Source: Polaromonas sp.
GTDB lineage: Bacteria; Pseudomonadota; Gammaproteobacteria; Burkholderiales; Burkholderiaceae_C
Assembly: GCF_010365105.1 (NCBI RefSeq)
Contig: NZ_JAAFGZ010000031.1
Span: 1-45,081 of the forward strand
Length of the DNA: 45,081 nt
Direction: 5' to 3'
Shown here: piece by piece, positions 27,166-36,395 of the stretch
Layout of the letters: every line of letters begins with the position of its first letter
Position numbering within the stretch: the stretch's first letter is position 1
Notes under the pieces: model-generated
Databases searched by the model: none
Seen by the model: only the letters and a program-made list of their open reading frames with translations
What the model was told of the DNA's origin: nothing
Translations under genes and position numbers: made by a program

Positions 27166-30100
27166 CGATGCGTGCCAGGCCCTTGTCGGCCTGCGCCGTC
27201 CAGCTTGCCAGCGCCGCGTCGGTCGGGAAAAACCGGGCGGCGTCCCCCAGGTGCAGCTCTGCTGTCGCACCCTGGCGGCGCAGGCTCAGTCGCACCGGCA
27301 GGCCACGGACCGGCTCCGACGCATCGGCCAGGCCGCTCTGGCGCGGCGGAAAGTCCCGGACCAGCCTTGAAATGTCCGGCGCCGTACCATTGACCGCGAC
27401 ACGCAGGAACTTGCCGAAACGGCAGCGCGCCGACTCCAGGTCCCAGACCTGCGTGAGCTTGAAGCGCCGGCCAAAGCGCTCGGACGCGCCCTGCAGTGTT
27501 CCCTGCACGACCACCAGTTCGTCCTCCTTCAGCAAATTGCGGTTGGCGTTGTAGGTCGCCTCGTCCACCGAGGCTTCCAGCACATCGGTCTTGTCATCCA
27601 GTTTGAAGATGATCAGCTTGCCACGGTTGCCGTTGATGATGCGCAGGTCGGTCACGATGCCGGCCAGCAGTTGCGAGTCGCGCGAGTCAATCAGGTCGTC
27701 GATCTTTCGCTTGGCGAACTGCCGCACTTCCTGCTCCACCTCGTCAAAGAGGTGGCCCGACAGGTAAAAGCCGATGGCAGTCTTCTCCAGCACCAGCCGC
27801 GCCTTGACGCCGAACATCGGCATTTCGACCAGTTCCGGCTCCTGCGTGCTGGCTGCGTGCGAGTCGGACATGTCGAACAATCCGCCCTGGTTGGCATTGG
27901 CCTGCGTGGCAGCAGAAAAATCAAAAGCGCGTTCGACCGAGGCCATCAATTCGGCCCGGTTCAGGTGCAGCTTGTCGAAGGCACCGCCCTTGATCAGCGC
28001 TTCCACCGTGCGCTTGTTCATCTTGCTGCGGTCCACACGCACGCAAAAATCAAACAGCGAGGTGAACGGGCCACCCTCTTTCCGGGCGGCGACGATGGCG
28101 TCAATCGCCTGCCGGCCGGTGCCCTTGAGGGCACCCAGGCCGTAGCGCACCGACTTGGCGGTGATCGGCTCGAAGCGGTAGTCGCCCTGGTTGATGTCGG
28201 GCACCTCGAACGTCAGCCCCATCTTCTGCGCGTCGCCGAACAGGATCTTCAGCTTGTCGGTGTCGTCCATTTCAACGGTCATGTTGGCCGCGAAGAACTC
28301 GGCCGGGAAGTGCACCTTGAGCCAGGCGGTGTGGTAGGCCAGCAGCGCATAGGCGGCGGAGTGCGACTTGTTGAAGCCGTAGCCCGCGAACTTTTCCATC
28401 AGGTCGAACACCTCGTCGGCCTTTTCCTCGGTCAGGCCATTGATGCCGGCGCCCTTGCGGAAGATTTCCCGGTGCTGGGCCATCTCCTTCTCGTCCTTCT
28501 TGCCCATCGCGCGGCGCAGCATGTCGGCGCCGCCCAGCGAATAGCCGCCCAGGATCTGCGCGGTCTGCATCACCTGCTCCTGGTAAACCATGATGCCGTA
28601 GGTTTCCTCCAGCATCGGCTTGACGCGCGGGTCCGGGTATTCGGGCACTTCCTTGCCCTGCTTGCGGGCAATGTAGGTCGGAATCAGGTCCATCGGGCCG
28701 GGACGGTAGAGCGCGTTCATCGCGATCAGGTCTTCGAGCCGGTCGGGTCGCGCATCCTTCAGCATGCGCTGCATGCCGATACTTTCAAACTGAAACACGG
28801 CTTCGGTCTTGCCGTCGGCAAACAGCCGGTACACCCGCGCATCGTCAAGCGGCAGGTCCTCAAACTTGAAGTCTTTTTGCGCCGGGTAGCGGGCGATGAT
28901 GAACTCGCGTGCGATTTCCAGGATGGTCAGCGTCGCCAGCCCCAAGAAGTCAAACTTCACCAGGCCAATCGCCTCCACGTCGTTCTTGTCGAACTGGCTG
29001 ACGGCCGACGTGCTGCCAGGCTGCAGGTACAGCGGGCAAAAGTCGGTCAGCTTGCCCGGTGCAATCAGCACGCCGCCGGCATGCATGCCGACGTTGCGCG
29101 TCAGGCCTTCGAGCTTGCGCGCCAGCTCCAGCAAGGTGCGGACGTCTTCTTCCTTGGCTTCGCGCTCGGCCAGAATCGGCTCGGCCTCCAGCGCATAGAC
29201 CATCTTGTCGTTTTTCTTGCGGTCGGCCGGCACCAGTTGCAGCGTGACGGCCTGGCCGGGCTTGTTCGGGATCAGCTTGGAAATGCCGTCGCAAAAGCCG
29301 TAGGGGAAATCCAGCACCCGGCCGACGTCGCGAATCGCCGCGCGCGCCGCCATGGTGCCGAAGGTGACGATCTGGCTGACGGCTGCGTGGCCGTACTTGT
29401 CTTTCACATAGTCAATCACGCGGTCGCGGTTGCTCTGGCAAAAGTCGATGTCGAAGTCGGGCATGGACACACGTTCGGGGTTCAAAAACCGTTCGAACAG
29501 CAGGTTGTAGCGCAGCGGGTCCAGGTCGGTGATTTTCAGCGCATACGCCACCAGCGAGCCGGCACCGGAACCGCGTCCCGGCCCGACCGGGCAGCCATTG
29601 GCCTTGGCCCACTGGATAAAGTCGCCGACGATCAGGAAGTAGCCGGGGAAGCCCATCTTCAGGATGGTGTTGATCTCGAACTCCAGCCGCGCCACGTATT
29701 CGGGCCGCCTGGCATCGCGAACGGCCGGACTCGGGTAAAGATGCAGCAGCCGCTCTTCCAGCCCCTCGAAGGACGTGTGGCGGAAATAGTCTTCAGGCGC
29801 CATGCGAACGCCATTGACCTCGGGCGTCGGGAATTCGGGCAGCATCGGCTTGCCCAGCTCCAGTGTCAGGTTGCAGCGCTTGGCAATTTCAACCGTGTTG
29901 GCCAGCGCCGACGGCACATCGGCGAACAGCGCCTCCATCTGCGCCGTTGACTTGAAATACTGCTCGCGGGTGAACTTGCGCACCCGGCGAGCATTGCCCA
30001 GGATTTCGCCTTCTGAAATGCAGACCCGGGCTTCATGCGCCTCGTAGTCGTCATAGGTCAGGAACTGGACCGGATGCGTGGCCACCACCGGCAGCTTGAG

Positions 30101-30667
30101 TTGCGCCGCCAGCTGGACGGCGGACCTGACATGGCGTTCGTCATCGGCATGCCCCGAGCGCTGCAGCTCCAGGTAAAAGCGCTGCGGGAACATGCTGGCA
30201 AAGTGCTGCGCACATTCGGCCGCCCGCGCGCTGTCGCCCTGGACCAGAGCCTGGCCGACGGCACCGCGCTGCGCGCCCGACAGGGCCAGCAAGCCTTCGT
30301 TGAGTTCCTGCAGCCACTGCAGCTTGACGACCGCCTGGTCGCGCACCACGTTTTGGGTCCACGCGCGGGTGATCAACTCGCACAGGTTGAGGTAGCCCTG
30401 GCTGTCCTGCACCAGCAGCAGCAGGCGCGACGCCGGCGCGCTGGCGTCCTTGCCGGGCGATTCGAGCCAGATGTCGGCGCCGATCAGCGGCTTGACACCG
30501 ACCTTGCGCCCTTCCTTGTAGAACTTGACCGTGCCAAACAGGTTGCTCAGGTCGGTGATGGCCAGCGCGGGTTGCTGGTCGGCGGCAGCGGCTTCAACAA
30601 TTTCATCAATGCGGTTGGTACCGTCAACGACTGAAAACTCGGTGTGGATTCTTAAATGGACAAACAT
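27155..30667 (-). CDS. dnaE: DNA polymerase III subunit alpha
   Basis: 1170 residues, standard for DnaE1. The N-terminal PHP domain begins MFVHLRIHTEFSVVDGTNRI; the palm carries GPGRGSGAGSLVAYAL and the catalytic aspartates in MPDFDIDFCQSNRD; fingers, beta-binding region and C-terminal OB domain follow. It is the replicative polymerase catalytic subunit. ATG 30667 is chosen over ATG 30676 and over a much longer upstream extension, which would overlap trhO. The stop codon lies in a family A repeat. Genes on the two sides (trhO, tolA) are divergent and convergent, so dnaE is probably transcribed alone. Confidence 0.97.
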   Translation of the reverse strand: MFVHLRIHTEFSVVDGTNRIDEIVEAAAADQQPALAITDLSNLFGTVKFYKEGRKVGVKPLIGADIWLESPGKDASAPASRLLLLVQDSQGYLNLCELITRAWTQNVVRDQAVVKLQWLQELNEGLLALSGAQRGAVGQALVQGDSARAAECAQHFASMFPQRFYLELQRSGHADDERHVRSAVQLAAQLKLPVVATHPVQFLTYDDYEAHEARVCISEGEILGNARRVRKFTREQYFKSTAQMEALFADVPSALANTVEIAKRCNLTLELGKPMLPEFPTPEVNGVRMAPEDYFRHTSFEGLEERLLHLYPSPAVRDARRPEYVARLEFEINTILKMGFPGYFLIVGDFIQWAKANGCPVGPGRGSGAGSLVAYALKITDLDPLRYNLLFERFLNPERVSMPDFDIDFCQSNRDRVIDYVKDKYGHAAVSQIVTFGTMAARAAIRDVGRVLDFPYGFCDGISKLIPNKPGQAVTLQLVPADRKKNDKMVYALEAEPILAEREAKEEDVRTLLELARKLEGLTRNVGMHAGGVLIAPGKLTDFCPLYLQPGSTSAVSQFDKNDVEAIGLVKFDFLGLATLTILEIAREFIIARYPAQKDFKFEDLPLDDARVYRLFADGKTEAVFQFESIGMQRMLKDARPDRLEDLIAMNALYRPGPMDLIPTYIARKQGKEVPEYPDPRVKPMLEETYGIMVYQEQVMQTAQILGGYSLGGADMLRRAMGKKDEKEMAQHREIFRKGAGINGLTEEKADEVFDLMEKFAGYGFNKSHSAAYALLAYHTAWLKVHFPAEFFAANMTVEMDDTDKLKILFGDAQKMGLTFEVPDINQGDYRFEPITAKSVRYGLGALKGTGRQAIDAIVAARKEGGPFTSLFDFCVRVDRSKMNKRTVEALIKGGAFDKLHLNRAELMASVERAFDFSAATQANANQGGLFDMSDSHAASTQEPELVEMPMFGVKARLVLEKTAIGFYLSGHLFDEVEQEVRQFAKRKIDDLIDSRDSQLLAGIVTDLRIINGNRGKLIIFKLDDKTDVLEASVDEATYNANRNLLKEDELVVVQGTLQGASERFGRRFKLTQVWDLESARCRFGKFLRVAVNGTAPDISRLVRDFPPRQSGLADASEPVRGLPVRLSLRRQGATAELHLGDAARFFPTDAALASWTAQADKGLARIVYE

Positions 30668-30763
30668 GCGCTTCATTTTAGGTCTGGGATGCGGCCCGGA
30701 CGCCGCCATCCCGCCAGCGCGCCCGGGCCATACGCCAGAGCGCCTGCCTACAATTGCGGCATC

Positions 30764-31537
30764 ATGAAAATTCTGAATATTGCTGCCTACAGGTTTGTGG
30801 CGCTCGACCGCCTGACCGAACTGAAGGACGGAATCGCGCAGGCGCTGGCAGCGCGGCGCATCTTGGGAACCGTGCTCCTGGCCGAAGAAGGCATCAATCT
30901 TTTCCTGGCCGCCGACAGCGCCGCGATTCATGATTTTTTGGCATGGCTGCAGCGGGATGCGCGTTTCCACAGCCTTGACATCAAGCAAAGCTGGTCGGCG
31001 ACGCAGCCTTTTCACAAGCTGCTGGTCAAGATCAAGCCGGAAATCATCCGCATGAACCATCCGGCCATCCAGCCCGCAGCGGGCCGCGCGCCAGCGGTGG
31101 ACGCGGCCACGCTCAGGCGCTGGCTGGACCAGGGCCGGGACGATGACGGCCGGCCGGTGGCGATGTTGGACACACGCAACACCTATGAAGTCGATGCGGG
31201 CACCTTCCGGCAGGCCATCGACTGGCGGCTGGAAAAATTCACCGAGTTTCCGCAGGCAGTGCTGGACCACCGCGACGAGCTGACCGGCAAGACCATCGTG
31301 AGCTTTTGCACCGGCGGCATCCGCTGCGAGAAAGCGGCGATTTACCTGCGCGAAGCAGGCATTGCGCATGTTTACCAGCTCGACGGCGGCATCCTCAAAT
31401 ACTTTGAGGACTGCGGCCCAGCGCATTTTGATGGCGAATGCTTTGTGTTTGACGACAGGCGCGGGGTGGATTCAGCGCTCAAACCCCGCGTCGAAATTGG
31501 GGCATCGTCTGACAGCGACGCCGCACACGCCGTGTAA
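30764..31537 (+). CDS. trhO: tRNA uridine(34) hydroxylase TrhO (rhodanese-like, UPF0176)
   Basis: 257 residues. An N-terminal acylphosphatase-like domain (MKILNIAAYRFVALDRL; GTVLLAEEGINLFLA) precedes a rhodanese domain (about 120-220) with the active-site Cys in VSFCTGGIRCEKAAIYL. TrhO (YceA) performs oxygen-dependent hydroxylation of wobble uridine 34 in tRNAs that carry 5-methoxyuridine-type modifications. The intergenic region to the divergent dnaE is about 96 bases and must hold both promoters. The upstream in-frame extension was rejected. Confidence 0.92.
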   Translation: MKILNIAAYRFVALDRLTELKDGIAQALAARRILGTVLLAEEGINLFLAADSAAIHDFLAWLQRDARFHSLDIKQSWSATQPFHKLLVKIKPEIIRMNHPAIQPAAGRAPAVDAATLRRWLDQGRDDDGRPVAMLDTRNTYEVDAGTFRQAIDWRLEKFTEFPQAVLDHRDELTGKTIVSFCTGGIRCEKAAIYLREAGIAHVYQLDGGILKYFEDCGPAHFDGECFVFDDRRGVDSALKPRVEIGASSDSDAAHAV

Positions 31538-31569
31538 AGCTTGGCAGCCTGAACCTGACGGAGCCCACC

Positions 31570-32886
31570 ATGCCTTCCTTTCAAACTGCATTCCCCAACG
31601 CCGCAGCGTCATCGCCGCTGGCGCTGCGCTTCGAGCACGTTCGCGCCCAAACCGTGCAGCTGGTCAAGCCGCTGAGCGCGGAGGACTGCCAGCTGCAGTC
31701 CATGCCTGACGCCAGCCCGGCCAAATGGCACCTGGCCCACCTGACCTGGTTTTTTGAAACCTTCGTGCTGGAACGTTACGAAGCACGGTTCAAACCCTTT
31801 GACGCCAGTTTTCGCGTCCTGTTCAACAGCTATTACAACGGCGTGGGCGACAAATACCCACGCCCGCAGCGGGGCCTGATCAGCCGGCCGTCGCTGAAGG
31901 AAGTGCTGGCCTACCGGGCGCAGGTCGATGCCCGCGTCCAGGGTGTCATTTCCAGGGCCGACGAGGCTGACCACGCGGCACTGGCGCAACTCATCAGCCT
32001 GGGCCTGCAGCACGAGCAGCAGCACCAGGAACTGCTGCTGACCGACATCCAGCATGCGCTGTCGTTCAATCCGCAGCGTCCGGCCTATGCCCGGCACTGG
32101 CCGCTGGCGAGCACCGCGCCGCAGCCGCTACGCTGGCATGGCTATGAAGGCGGTCTGGTCGCGCATGGCTTTGACGCCGAGCTGGATGGTGCATTTGCGT
32201 TTGACAATGAAACCCCGCGCCACCCGGCCTATGTGGCGCCGTTCGAACTGGCCAGCCGGCTGGTCACCAACGGCGAAATGATCGAATTCATGGCGGACGG
32301 CGGCTACCGGCGGCCGGAACTGTGGCTGTCGATGGGATGGGACTGGGTGCAGGCCGGGCAGCGGCAGCTTCCGCTGTACTGGCAGGAAGACGACGCCGGC
32401 AGCTACCGCCATTTCACGCTGCAGGGGCTGCAGGACGTTGACCCGAACACGCCCGCCTGCCACCTCAGTTATTTTGAAGCCGATGCGCTGGCGCGCTGGG
32501 CCGGGGCGCGGCTGCCCACCGAGTTTGAATGGGAACTGGCCGCACGCCGGCTGCCCGCCTCCAGTGCAAAGCCGGGTAATTTTGTGGAAACCGGGGCTTA
32601 CCATCCGCTGCCGCAGCAGCACGCCAGCCGCGAGTCACCGGCCCAGATGTTCGGCGATGTGTGGGAATGGACGCAGTCCAACTACAACCCCTACCCGGGC
32701 TACCAGCCGTGGGAAGGGCTGGTCGGCGAATACAACGGCAAGTTCATGTGCAACCAGTTCGTGCTGCGCGGCGGCTCCTGCGCCACACCGCAAAGCCACG
32801 TCCGCGCCAGCTACCGCAACTTTTTTCCGCCGGATGCGCAATGGCAGTTCAGCGGCGTGCGGCTGGCGCGTAACGTTCAGGGTTAA
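31570..32886 (+). CDS. egtB: EgtB-like sulfoxide synthase (ergothioneine pathway)
   Basis: 438 residues. The N-terminal DinB-like domain carries the iron ligands: a His in AKWHLAHLTWFFETFVLE and the H-x3-H pair in LGLQHEQQHQELLLTDIQH. The C-terminal FGE-sulfatase domain (about 190-435) ends FVLRGGSCATPQSHVRASYR and GVRLARNV. EgtB joins a thiol to trimethylhistidine with oxygen to make the sulfoxide precursor of ergothioneine. egtD, the histidine methyltransferase usually next to egtB, is not here. The related SenA of selenoneine synthesis is an alternative, but senB and senC are also absent. It starts 32 bases after trhO. Confidence 0.85.
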   Translation: MPSFQTAFPNAAASSPLALRFEHVRAQTVQLVKPLSAEDCQLQSMPDASPAKWHLAHLTWFFETFVLERYEARFKPFDASFRVLFNSYYNGVGDKYPRPQRGLISRPSLKEVLAYRAQVDARVQGVISRADEADHAALAQLISLGLQHEQQHQELLLTDIQHALSFNPQRPAYARHWPLASTAPQPLRWHGYEGGLVAHGFDAELDGAFAFDNETPRHPAYVAPFELASRLVTNGEMIEFMADGGYRRPELWLSMGWDWVQAGQRQLPLYWQEDDAGSYRHFTLQGLQDVDPNTPACHLSYFEADALARWAGARLPTEFEWELAARRLPASSAKPGNFVETGAYHPLPQQHASRESPAQMFGDVWEWTQSNYNPYPGYQPWEGLVGEYNGKFMCNQFVLRGGSCATPQSHVRASYRNFFPPDAQWQFSGVRLARNVQG

Positions 32887-33113
32887 GAACCCGTCGCGCG
32901 TATTTCCGGCATGCCTGGCGTCTCGGGCATCGCTGGTGACTGAGGCATTGCCGGTATTTCCGGTAACTCCGGCGCTGAGGGCATTTCCGGAAGATCGGGC
33001 GTGACGGGCATTTCGGGCACTGCAGGCGAAGGGGCTGTTTCAGGTGTGGCGGGCGTCACCGGTGGCATTTCGGGCTGTGCGGGTGTTGGAGATATTTCAG
33101 GAATGGTTGGCAT
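32883..33113 (-). CDS. Short Pro/Glu/Met repeat protein (doubtful)
   Basis: A 76-residue ORF of almost pure low complexity: the motif PEMP, PEIP or PETP recurs every 5-9 residues (PEMPVTPDLPEMPSAPELPE). At DNA level it is a degenerate 9-base periodicity (GG-C/T-AT-C/T-TC-C). No signal peptide or ribosome binding site is seen. The complementary frame has a Gly-x-x collagen-like pattern but is broken by a stop. It overlaps the end of egtB by 4 bases. It may be a spacer made of unstable repeat DNA rather than a gene. Confidence 0.3.
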   Translation of the reverse strand: MPTIPEISPTPAQPEMPPVTPATPETAPSPAVPEMPVTPDLPEMPSAPELPEIPAMPQSPAMPETPGMPEIRATGS

Positions 33114-33166
33114 GGTCGCGTTTGGAAAGGTTGAAAATTTTTGAAAGGTTGGGGGCTATTCCGCCC

Positions 33167-34042
33167 CTACAGCCTGCGCTCGGGCAGGGGAATGAATTCT
33201 TTGTCGTCGGCGACCTGGCCCATGCGCTGGGCTGTCCAGTCATCGCCGGCTTGCGCGATGCGCTCTTTGCGGCTGGAGACAAAATTCCACCAGATAAAGC
33301 GATGCCCGTCGAGAGCATCGCCGCCCAGCACCATGAAGCGCGCGGGTTCCGTGGCAGTGATGCGCGTCGCCTCAGACGGCGCCAAAATGGCCAGGGTGCG
33401 CGCCGCCAGCACTTCGCCGTCCACCGCCAGATCGCCCTCTACGCCGTACAGCGCCAGCTCGTCGGCCAGCGGCGGCAGGTCAACATGACTCCCGGCAGCA
33501 AGTCGAATGTCCAGGTAAACCGTTTTTGAAAAGGTCCTGACCGGCGATGTCTGTCCGAACGCCTCGCCGATCAGCACGCGCACCTCGGCCGCGCCTGACA
33601 CCACGACCGGAATGTCGCTGGCGGGCGTATGCGCGAAATCGGGCGCGGCTTCTTCATGCGCCTGGGGCAGCGCGGCCCAGAGCTGCAGGCCATGCTGCAA
33701 ATAAGCCTTGTCCCTGAGGTCTTCGGGCGCCCTTTCGGAATGCACGATGCCGCGCCCCGCCGTCATCCAGTTGATGGCGCCGGGTTCGATCCGCTGGACC
33801 GAGCCCAGGCTGTCGCGGTGCAGGATGGCTCCGTCGAACAGGTAGGTCACGGTGGCCAGCCCGATGTGCGGATGCGGCCGCACATCATGATTCTCGCCGG
33901 CCTGCACTTCCAGCGGTCCGAAATGGTCGAAGAACACGAACGGCCCCACCGACTGCCGGCTGGCCGCCGGCAACAGGCGGCTGACCAGAAAGCCGCCACC
34001 CAGGTCCTTGGCCTGTCCCGTCAATGTGAGGTCGATGCTCAT
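33167..34042 (-). CDS. Pirin family protein
   Basis: 291 residues, double-cupin pirin. The N-terminal cupin keeps the metal ligands: two His in RPHPHIGLATVTYLFDG and the His and Glu of GIVHSERAPEDL. FFDHFGPLEV is a typical pirin motif. Family members act as quercetin 2,3-dioxygenases or redox-sensing regulators; substrate unknown here. The start overlaps the osmC stop (ATGA), so it is the last gene of the five-gene minus-strand cluster. Confidence 0.9.
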   Translation of the reverse strand: MSIDLTLTGQAKDLGGGFLVSRLLPAASRQSVGPFVFFDHFGPLEVQAGENHDVRPHPHIGLATVTYLFDGAILHRDSLGSVQRIEPGAINWMTAGRGIVHSERAPEDLRDKAYLQHGLQLWAALPQAHEEAAPDFAHTPASDIPVVVSGAAEVRVLIGEAFGQTSPVRTFSKTVYLDIRLAAGSHVDLPPLADELALYGVEGDLAVDGEVLAARTLAILAPSEATRITATEPARFMVLGGDALDGHRFIWWNFVSSRKERIAQAGDDWTAQRMGQVADDKEFIPLPERRL

Positions 34043-34446
34043 GGCAGCCGTTCCATCCGGGTGGTGATTTCAGTGGTCACCGTGGTCATGAGCTTGTGAA
34101 CCGGGCATTTCCGGGCCACGGCTTCGAGTTCCTTCAGTTGTGCATCGCTCAGGGCGCCGTGTACCTTCAGGGTGGTGGTCAAGCGGTAAATACCCTTGCG
34201 CTCGTCCGCATCGTCGCGCTCGACCAGCGTCTGGATGTCATCGACGGAAATGCCTTTCTTGCGGGCATACCACATCACCGTCAAGGCCTTGCAGGCGCCT
34301 AGCGCGGCATCGTAGAGGTCATGCGGGCTGGGGCCGGTGTCGTTGCCGCCTTCGGCCTCGCTGATGTCGGCCACCAGTTCGTGGGTACGGATATGCACCG
34401 TCTGCGCCAGTATGGCGGTGCGGTCAAGCCGGAGTTCAATCGTCAT
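34039..34446 (-). CDS. OsmC/Ohr family peroxide-reducing protein
   Basis: 135 residues. The catalytic Cys pair of the OsmC/Ohr fold is present in LGACKALTVMWYARKKG and VARKCPVHKLM. Such proteins reduce organic hydroperoxides by a thiol mechanism, usually as dimers. Start MTIELRLDRT was chosen (GGAAA upstream); an in-frame upstream extension of 14 residues is less likely. It overlaps the pirin gene downstream by 4 bases and follows the flavodoxin gene after a 56-base gap. Confidence 0.9.
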   Translation of the reverse strand: MTIELRLDRTAILAQTVHIRTHELVADISEAEGGNDTGPSPHDLYDAALGACKALTVMWYARKKGISVDDIQTLVERDDADERKGIYRLTTTLKVHGALSDAQLKELEAVARKCPVHKLMTTVTTEITTRMERLP

Positions 34447-34502
34447 GCGTTTTCCTTTTGAAACATTGACAAGGGTCGTGGTCGCCACAGCGCACCGGCG
34501 TA

Positions 34503-35081
34503 TCAGCGGCTGAAACGGCCCGCCACCTCCGCCACGCGCTCGCCGAAACTGCGCGCCGTTTCCAGGTCGCCCTGCGCCATTTCACCGGCGCCGGCGTCCG
34601 AAGGCGAATGCGCCATCGCGCCGCTGTAGGAACCGAGGAAATTCGGGTCGTTGCGCTGCGCGGCCTTGCTGTTGCTGGGCGGGATGCCCTGGCTGACCCA
34701 GATGCCGCCGTGCTGCATGGCCAGGGTGAACAGGTAGATCAGCGTGGACGACTTGTCGCCGTTGGGTGCCGAACTGTTGGTGAAGCCGGCAAACAGCTTG
34801 TCCTTCCAGGATTCGGTGTACCAGGGCTTGGACGACGCGTCGGCAAACTTCTTGAACTGCCAGCTGACGCTGCCCATGTAGGTCGGCGAGCCCATGATGA
34901 TGGCGTCGGCGGCGGCCAGCGCCTCCCAGCCGCCTGCCGGCAGGTTGCCTTCGCCATCAATGGCAATCAATTCGGCGCCGGCGCCAGCCGCCACGGCCTG
35001 TGCCATGCGCTGGGTGTGGCCGTAGCCGGAGTGGTAGATGACGACCACGACCGGTTCGCGGGAATCGGTGGCGCCAGCCAT
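34503..35081 (-). CDS. WrbA-like flavodoxin/NAD(P)H quinone oxidoreductase
   Basis: 192 residues. FMN-binding signature VVIYHSGYGHTQRMAQAVA at the N-terminus, then the flavodoxin pattern IIMGSPTYMGSVSWQFKKFAD and FTNSSAPNGDK. The family reduces quinones by two electrons with NAD(P)H. The start ATG overlaps the doxX stop codon by one base (TGATG), so the two are translationally coupled. Confidence 0.88.
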   Translation of the reverse strand: MAGATDSREPVVVVIYHSGYGHTQRMAQAVAAGAGAELIAIDGEGNLPAGGWEALAAADAIIMGSPTYMGSVSWQFKKFADASSKPWYTESWKDKLFAGFTNSSAPNGDKSSTLIYLFTLAMQHGGIWVSQGIPPSNSKAAQRNDPNFLGSYSGAMAHSPSDAGAGEMAQGDLETARSFGERVAEVAGRFSR

Positions 35082-35494
35082 CACGCACCCCGCCGGTTGC
35101 CGTCAACACTCCAGGCGCCAGCGCCCCAGGCGGCCACCGTCAGCAGGCCGCCGACCACGGCGATGTTCTTGAAAAAGTTTTGCTGCTGCGCCATGGCCAG
35201 CTCGACCGGGACGGCCCAGAAATTGTGAAAGATGAAGGTGATGACGACGGTGAAAAACGCAATGCCGAGCGCTGCCCAGCGCGTCTGCCAGCCGATCAGC
35301 AGGAGCAGGCCCAGGCCCAGTTCGACACCGATGGCGGCGGCAGCGGCCAGTTCCGGAAGCGGCACGCCCTTGGAGGCGATGTAGCCTGCGGTGCCGGCAA
35401 AACCGCCGATCTTGCTGAAACCGGCGGGAATGAACAGCAGTGCCAGCAGCACGCGGCCAATGAGCGACAGGGGATTTTGAAGCGAAGCAAACAT
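35081..35494 (-). CDS. DoxX family membrane protein
   Basis: 137 residues with four membrane helices: about 8-24 (LIGRVLLALLFIPAGFSK), 48-68 (AAAAAIGVELGLGLLLLIGW), 73-93 (WAALGIAFFTVVITFIFHNF) and 108-125 (NIAVVGGLLTVAAWGAGAW). DoxX proteins are small inner-membrane proteins linked to quinol redox or oxidative stress complexes. Start MFASLQNPLS is preceded by GGATTTCCC; an upstream extension is rejected. It sits 91 bases after the second pirin gene. Confidence 0.88.
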   Translation of the reverse strand: MFASLQNPLSLIGRVLLALLFIPAGFSKIGGFAGTAGYIASKGVPLPELAAAAAIGVELGLGLLLLIGWQTRWAALGIAFFTVVITFIFHNFWAVPVELAMAQQQNFFKNIAVVGGLLTVAAWGAGAWSVDGNRRGA

Positions 35495-35585
35495 GGGAAA
35501 TCCTTGAAAAATTTGATGGAATGATGAATTAAAAAAAGCGGCCGGGCAAGCCGGACCGCACGGCAAACGGCAAAAAACCGGTCAC

Positions 35586-36287
35586 TCATGGCGCCAGGTC
35601 GAACACCAGCACCTCGGCGTCCTGGCCCCGCGCCAGGTTCAGGCGGTCTTCGCCTTCGAGCCGCAAGGCGTCGCCGCCGTGCAGCACCTTTCCGTTGGCC
35701 TCCAGCTGGCCGCGAATCAGGTGCACATAGGCTTTGCGCTTCGGGTCCAGCGCCAGCACGGCCGCTTCACCGCCATCGAACAGGCCGGCATGCAGCCGGG
35801 CGTCGGCATGGATCAGCACCGAGCCCTGCGCACCATCGGGCGACGCCACCAGCCGCAGCGCGCCGCGCTTGTCAAGTTCGGCAAAGGTTTTCTGTTCGTA
35901 GCCGGGTGCAATGCCGGTGACGTTGGGCTCGATCCATATCTGCAGGAAATGCGTGGTCTGGCCCTCGGCATGGTTGAACTCGCTGTGCTGCACGCCGGTG
36001 CCCGCGCTCATGCGCTGCACGTCGCCGGGCGGAATGCCCTTGACATTGCCCATGCTGTCCTTGTGCGCCAGCTCGCCGCTCAGCACGTAGCTGATGATTT
36101 CCATGTTCTGGTGGCTGTGCGTGCCAAAGCCCCGGCCGGCGGCAATGCGGTCTTCGTTGATGACCCGCAGGTTGCCAAAGCCCATGTGCGCCGGGTCGTG
36201 GTAACCCGCAAAGGAAAAAGAATGGAAAGACTTGAGCCAGCCGTGGTCGGCAAGGCCGCGTTCGCCCGAGGGCCGTAATGTCATCAT
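35586..36287 (-). CDS. Pirin-like protein (YhhW type)
   Basis: 233 residues. Metal-binding His residues in FGTHSHQNMEIISYVLSG and the His/Glu pair in GVQHSEFNHAEG are intact; LKSFHSFSFAGYHDP is the classical N-terminal motif. E. coli YhhW degrades quercetin in vitro. It is the first gene of the minus-strand cluster and lies divergent from the LysR gene, 108 bases apart. Two tandem ATGs (36287, 36284) are possible starts. Confidence 0.9.
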   Translation of the reverse strand: MMTLRPSGERGLADHGWLKSFHSFSFAGYHDPAHMGFGNLRVINEDRIAAGRGFGTHSHQNMEIISYVLSGELAHKDSMGNVKGIPPGDVQRMSAGTGVQHSEFNHAEGQTTHFLQIWIEPNVTGIAPGYEQKTFAELDKRGALRLVASPDGAQGSVLIHADARLHAGLFDGGEAAVLALDPKRKAYVHLIRGQLEANGKVLHGGDALRLEGEDRLNLARGQDAEVLVFDLAP

Positions 36288-36372
36288 GAAGTGCGCCTTT
36301 CAAGCTGCGTTGCAATGCCTTGACTTTAGGTGCCCCCAGCGCTTGCATCGTTGCGCAGGTTTGCTGGCATCA

Positions 36373-36387
36373 TTCAAATTTTTTGAA
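36373..36387. promoter_or_regulatory. Candidate LysR-type box
   Basis: TTCAAATTTTTTGAA is a perfect palindrome with the T-N11-A core expected of LysR-family operators. It lies in the 108-base divergent region and overlaps the lysR ribosome binding site region (GAAGGA, 36385-36390), so binding could repress lysR itself while acting on the divergent pirin operon. Confidence 0.5.
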
Positions 36388-36395
36388 GGATTTAC

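Noticed and set aside
27671..29950. 759-codon open frame antisense to dnaE
   Set aside because: dnaE has all expected polymerase motifs on the minus strand; the antisense frame is compositional and resembles no family.
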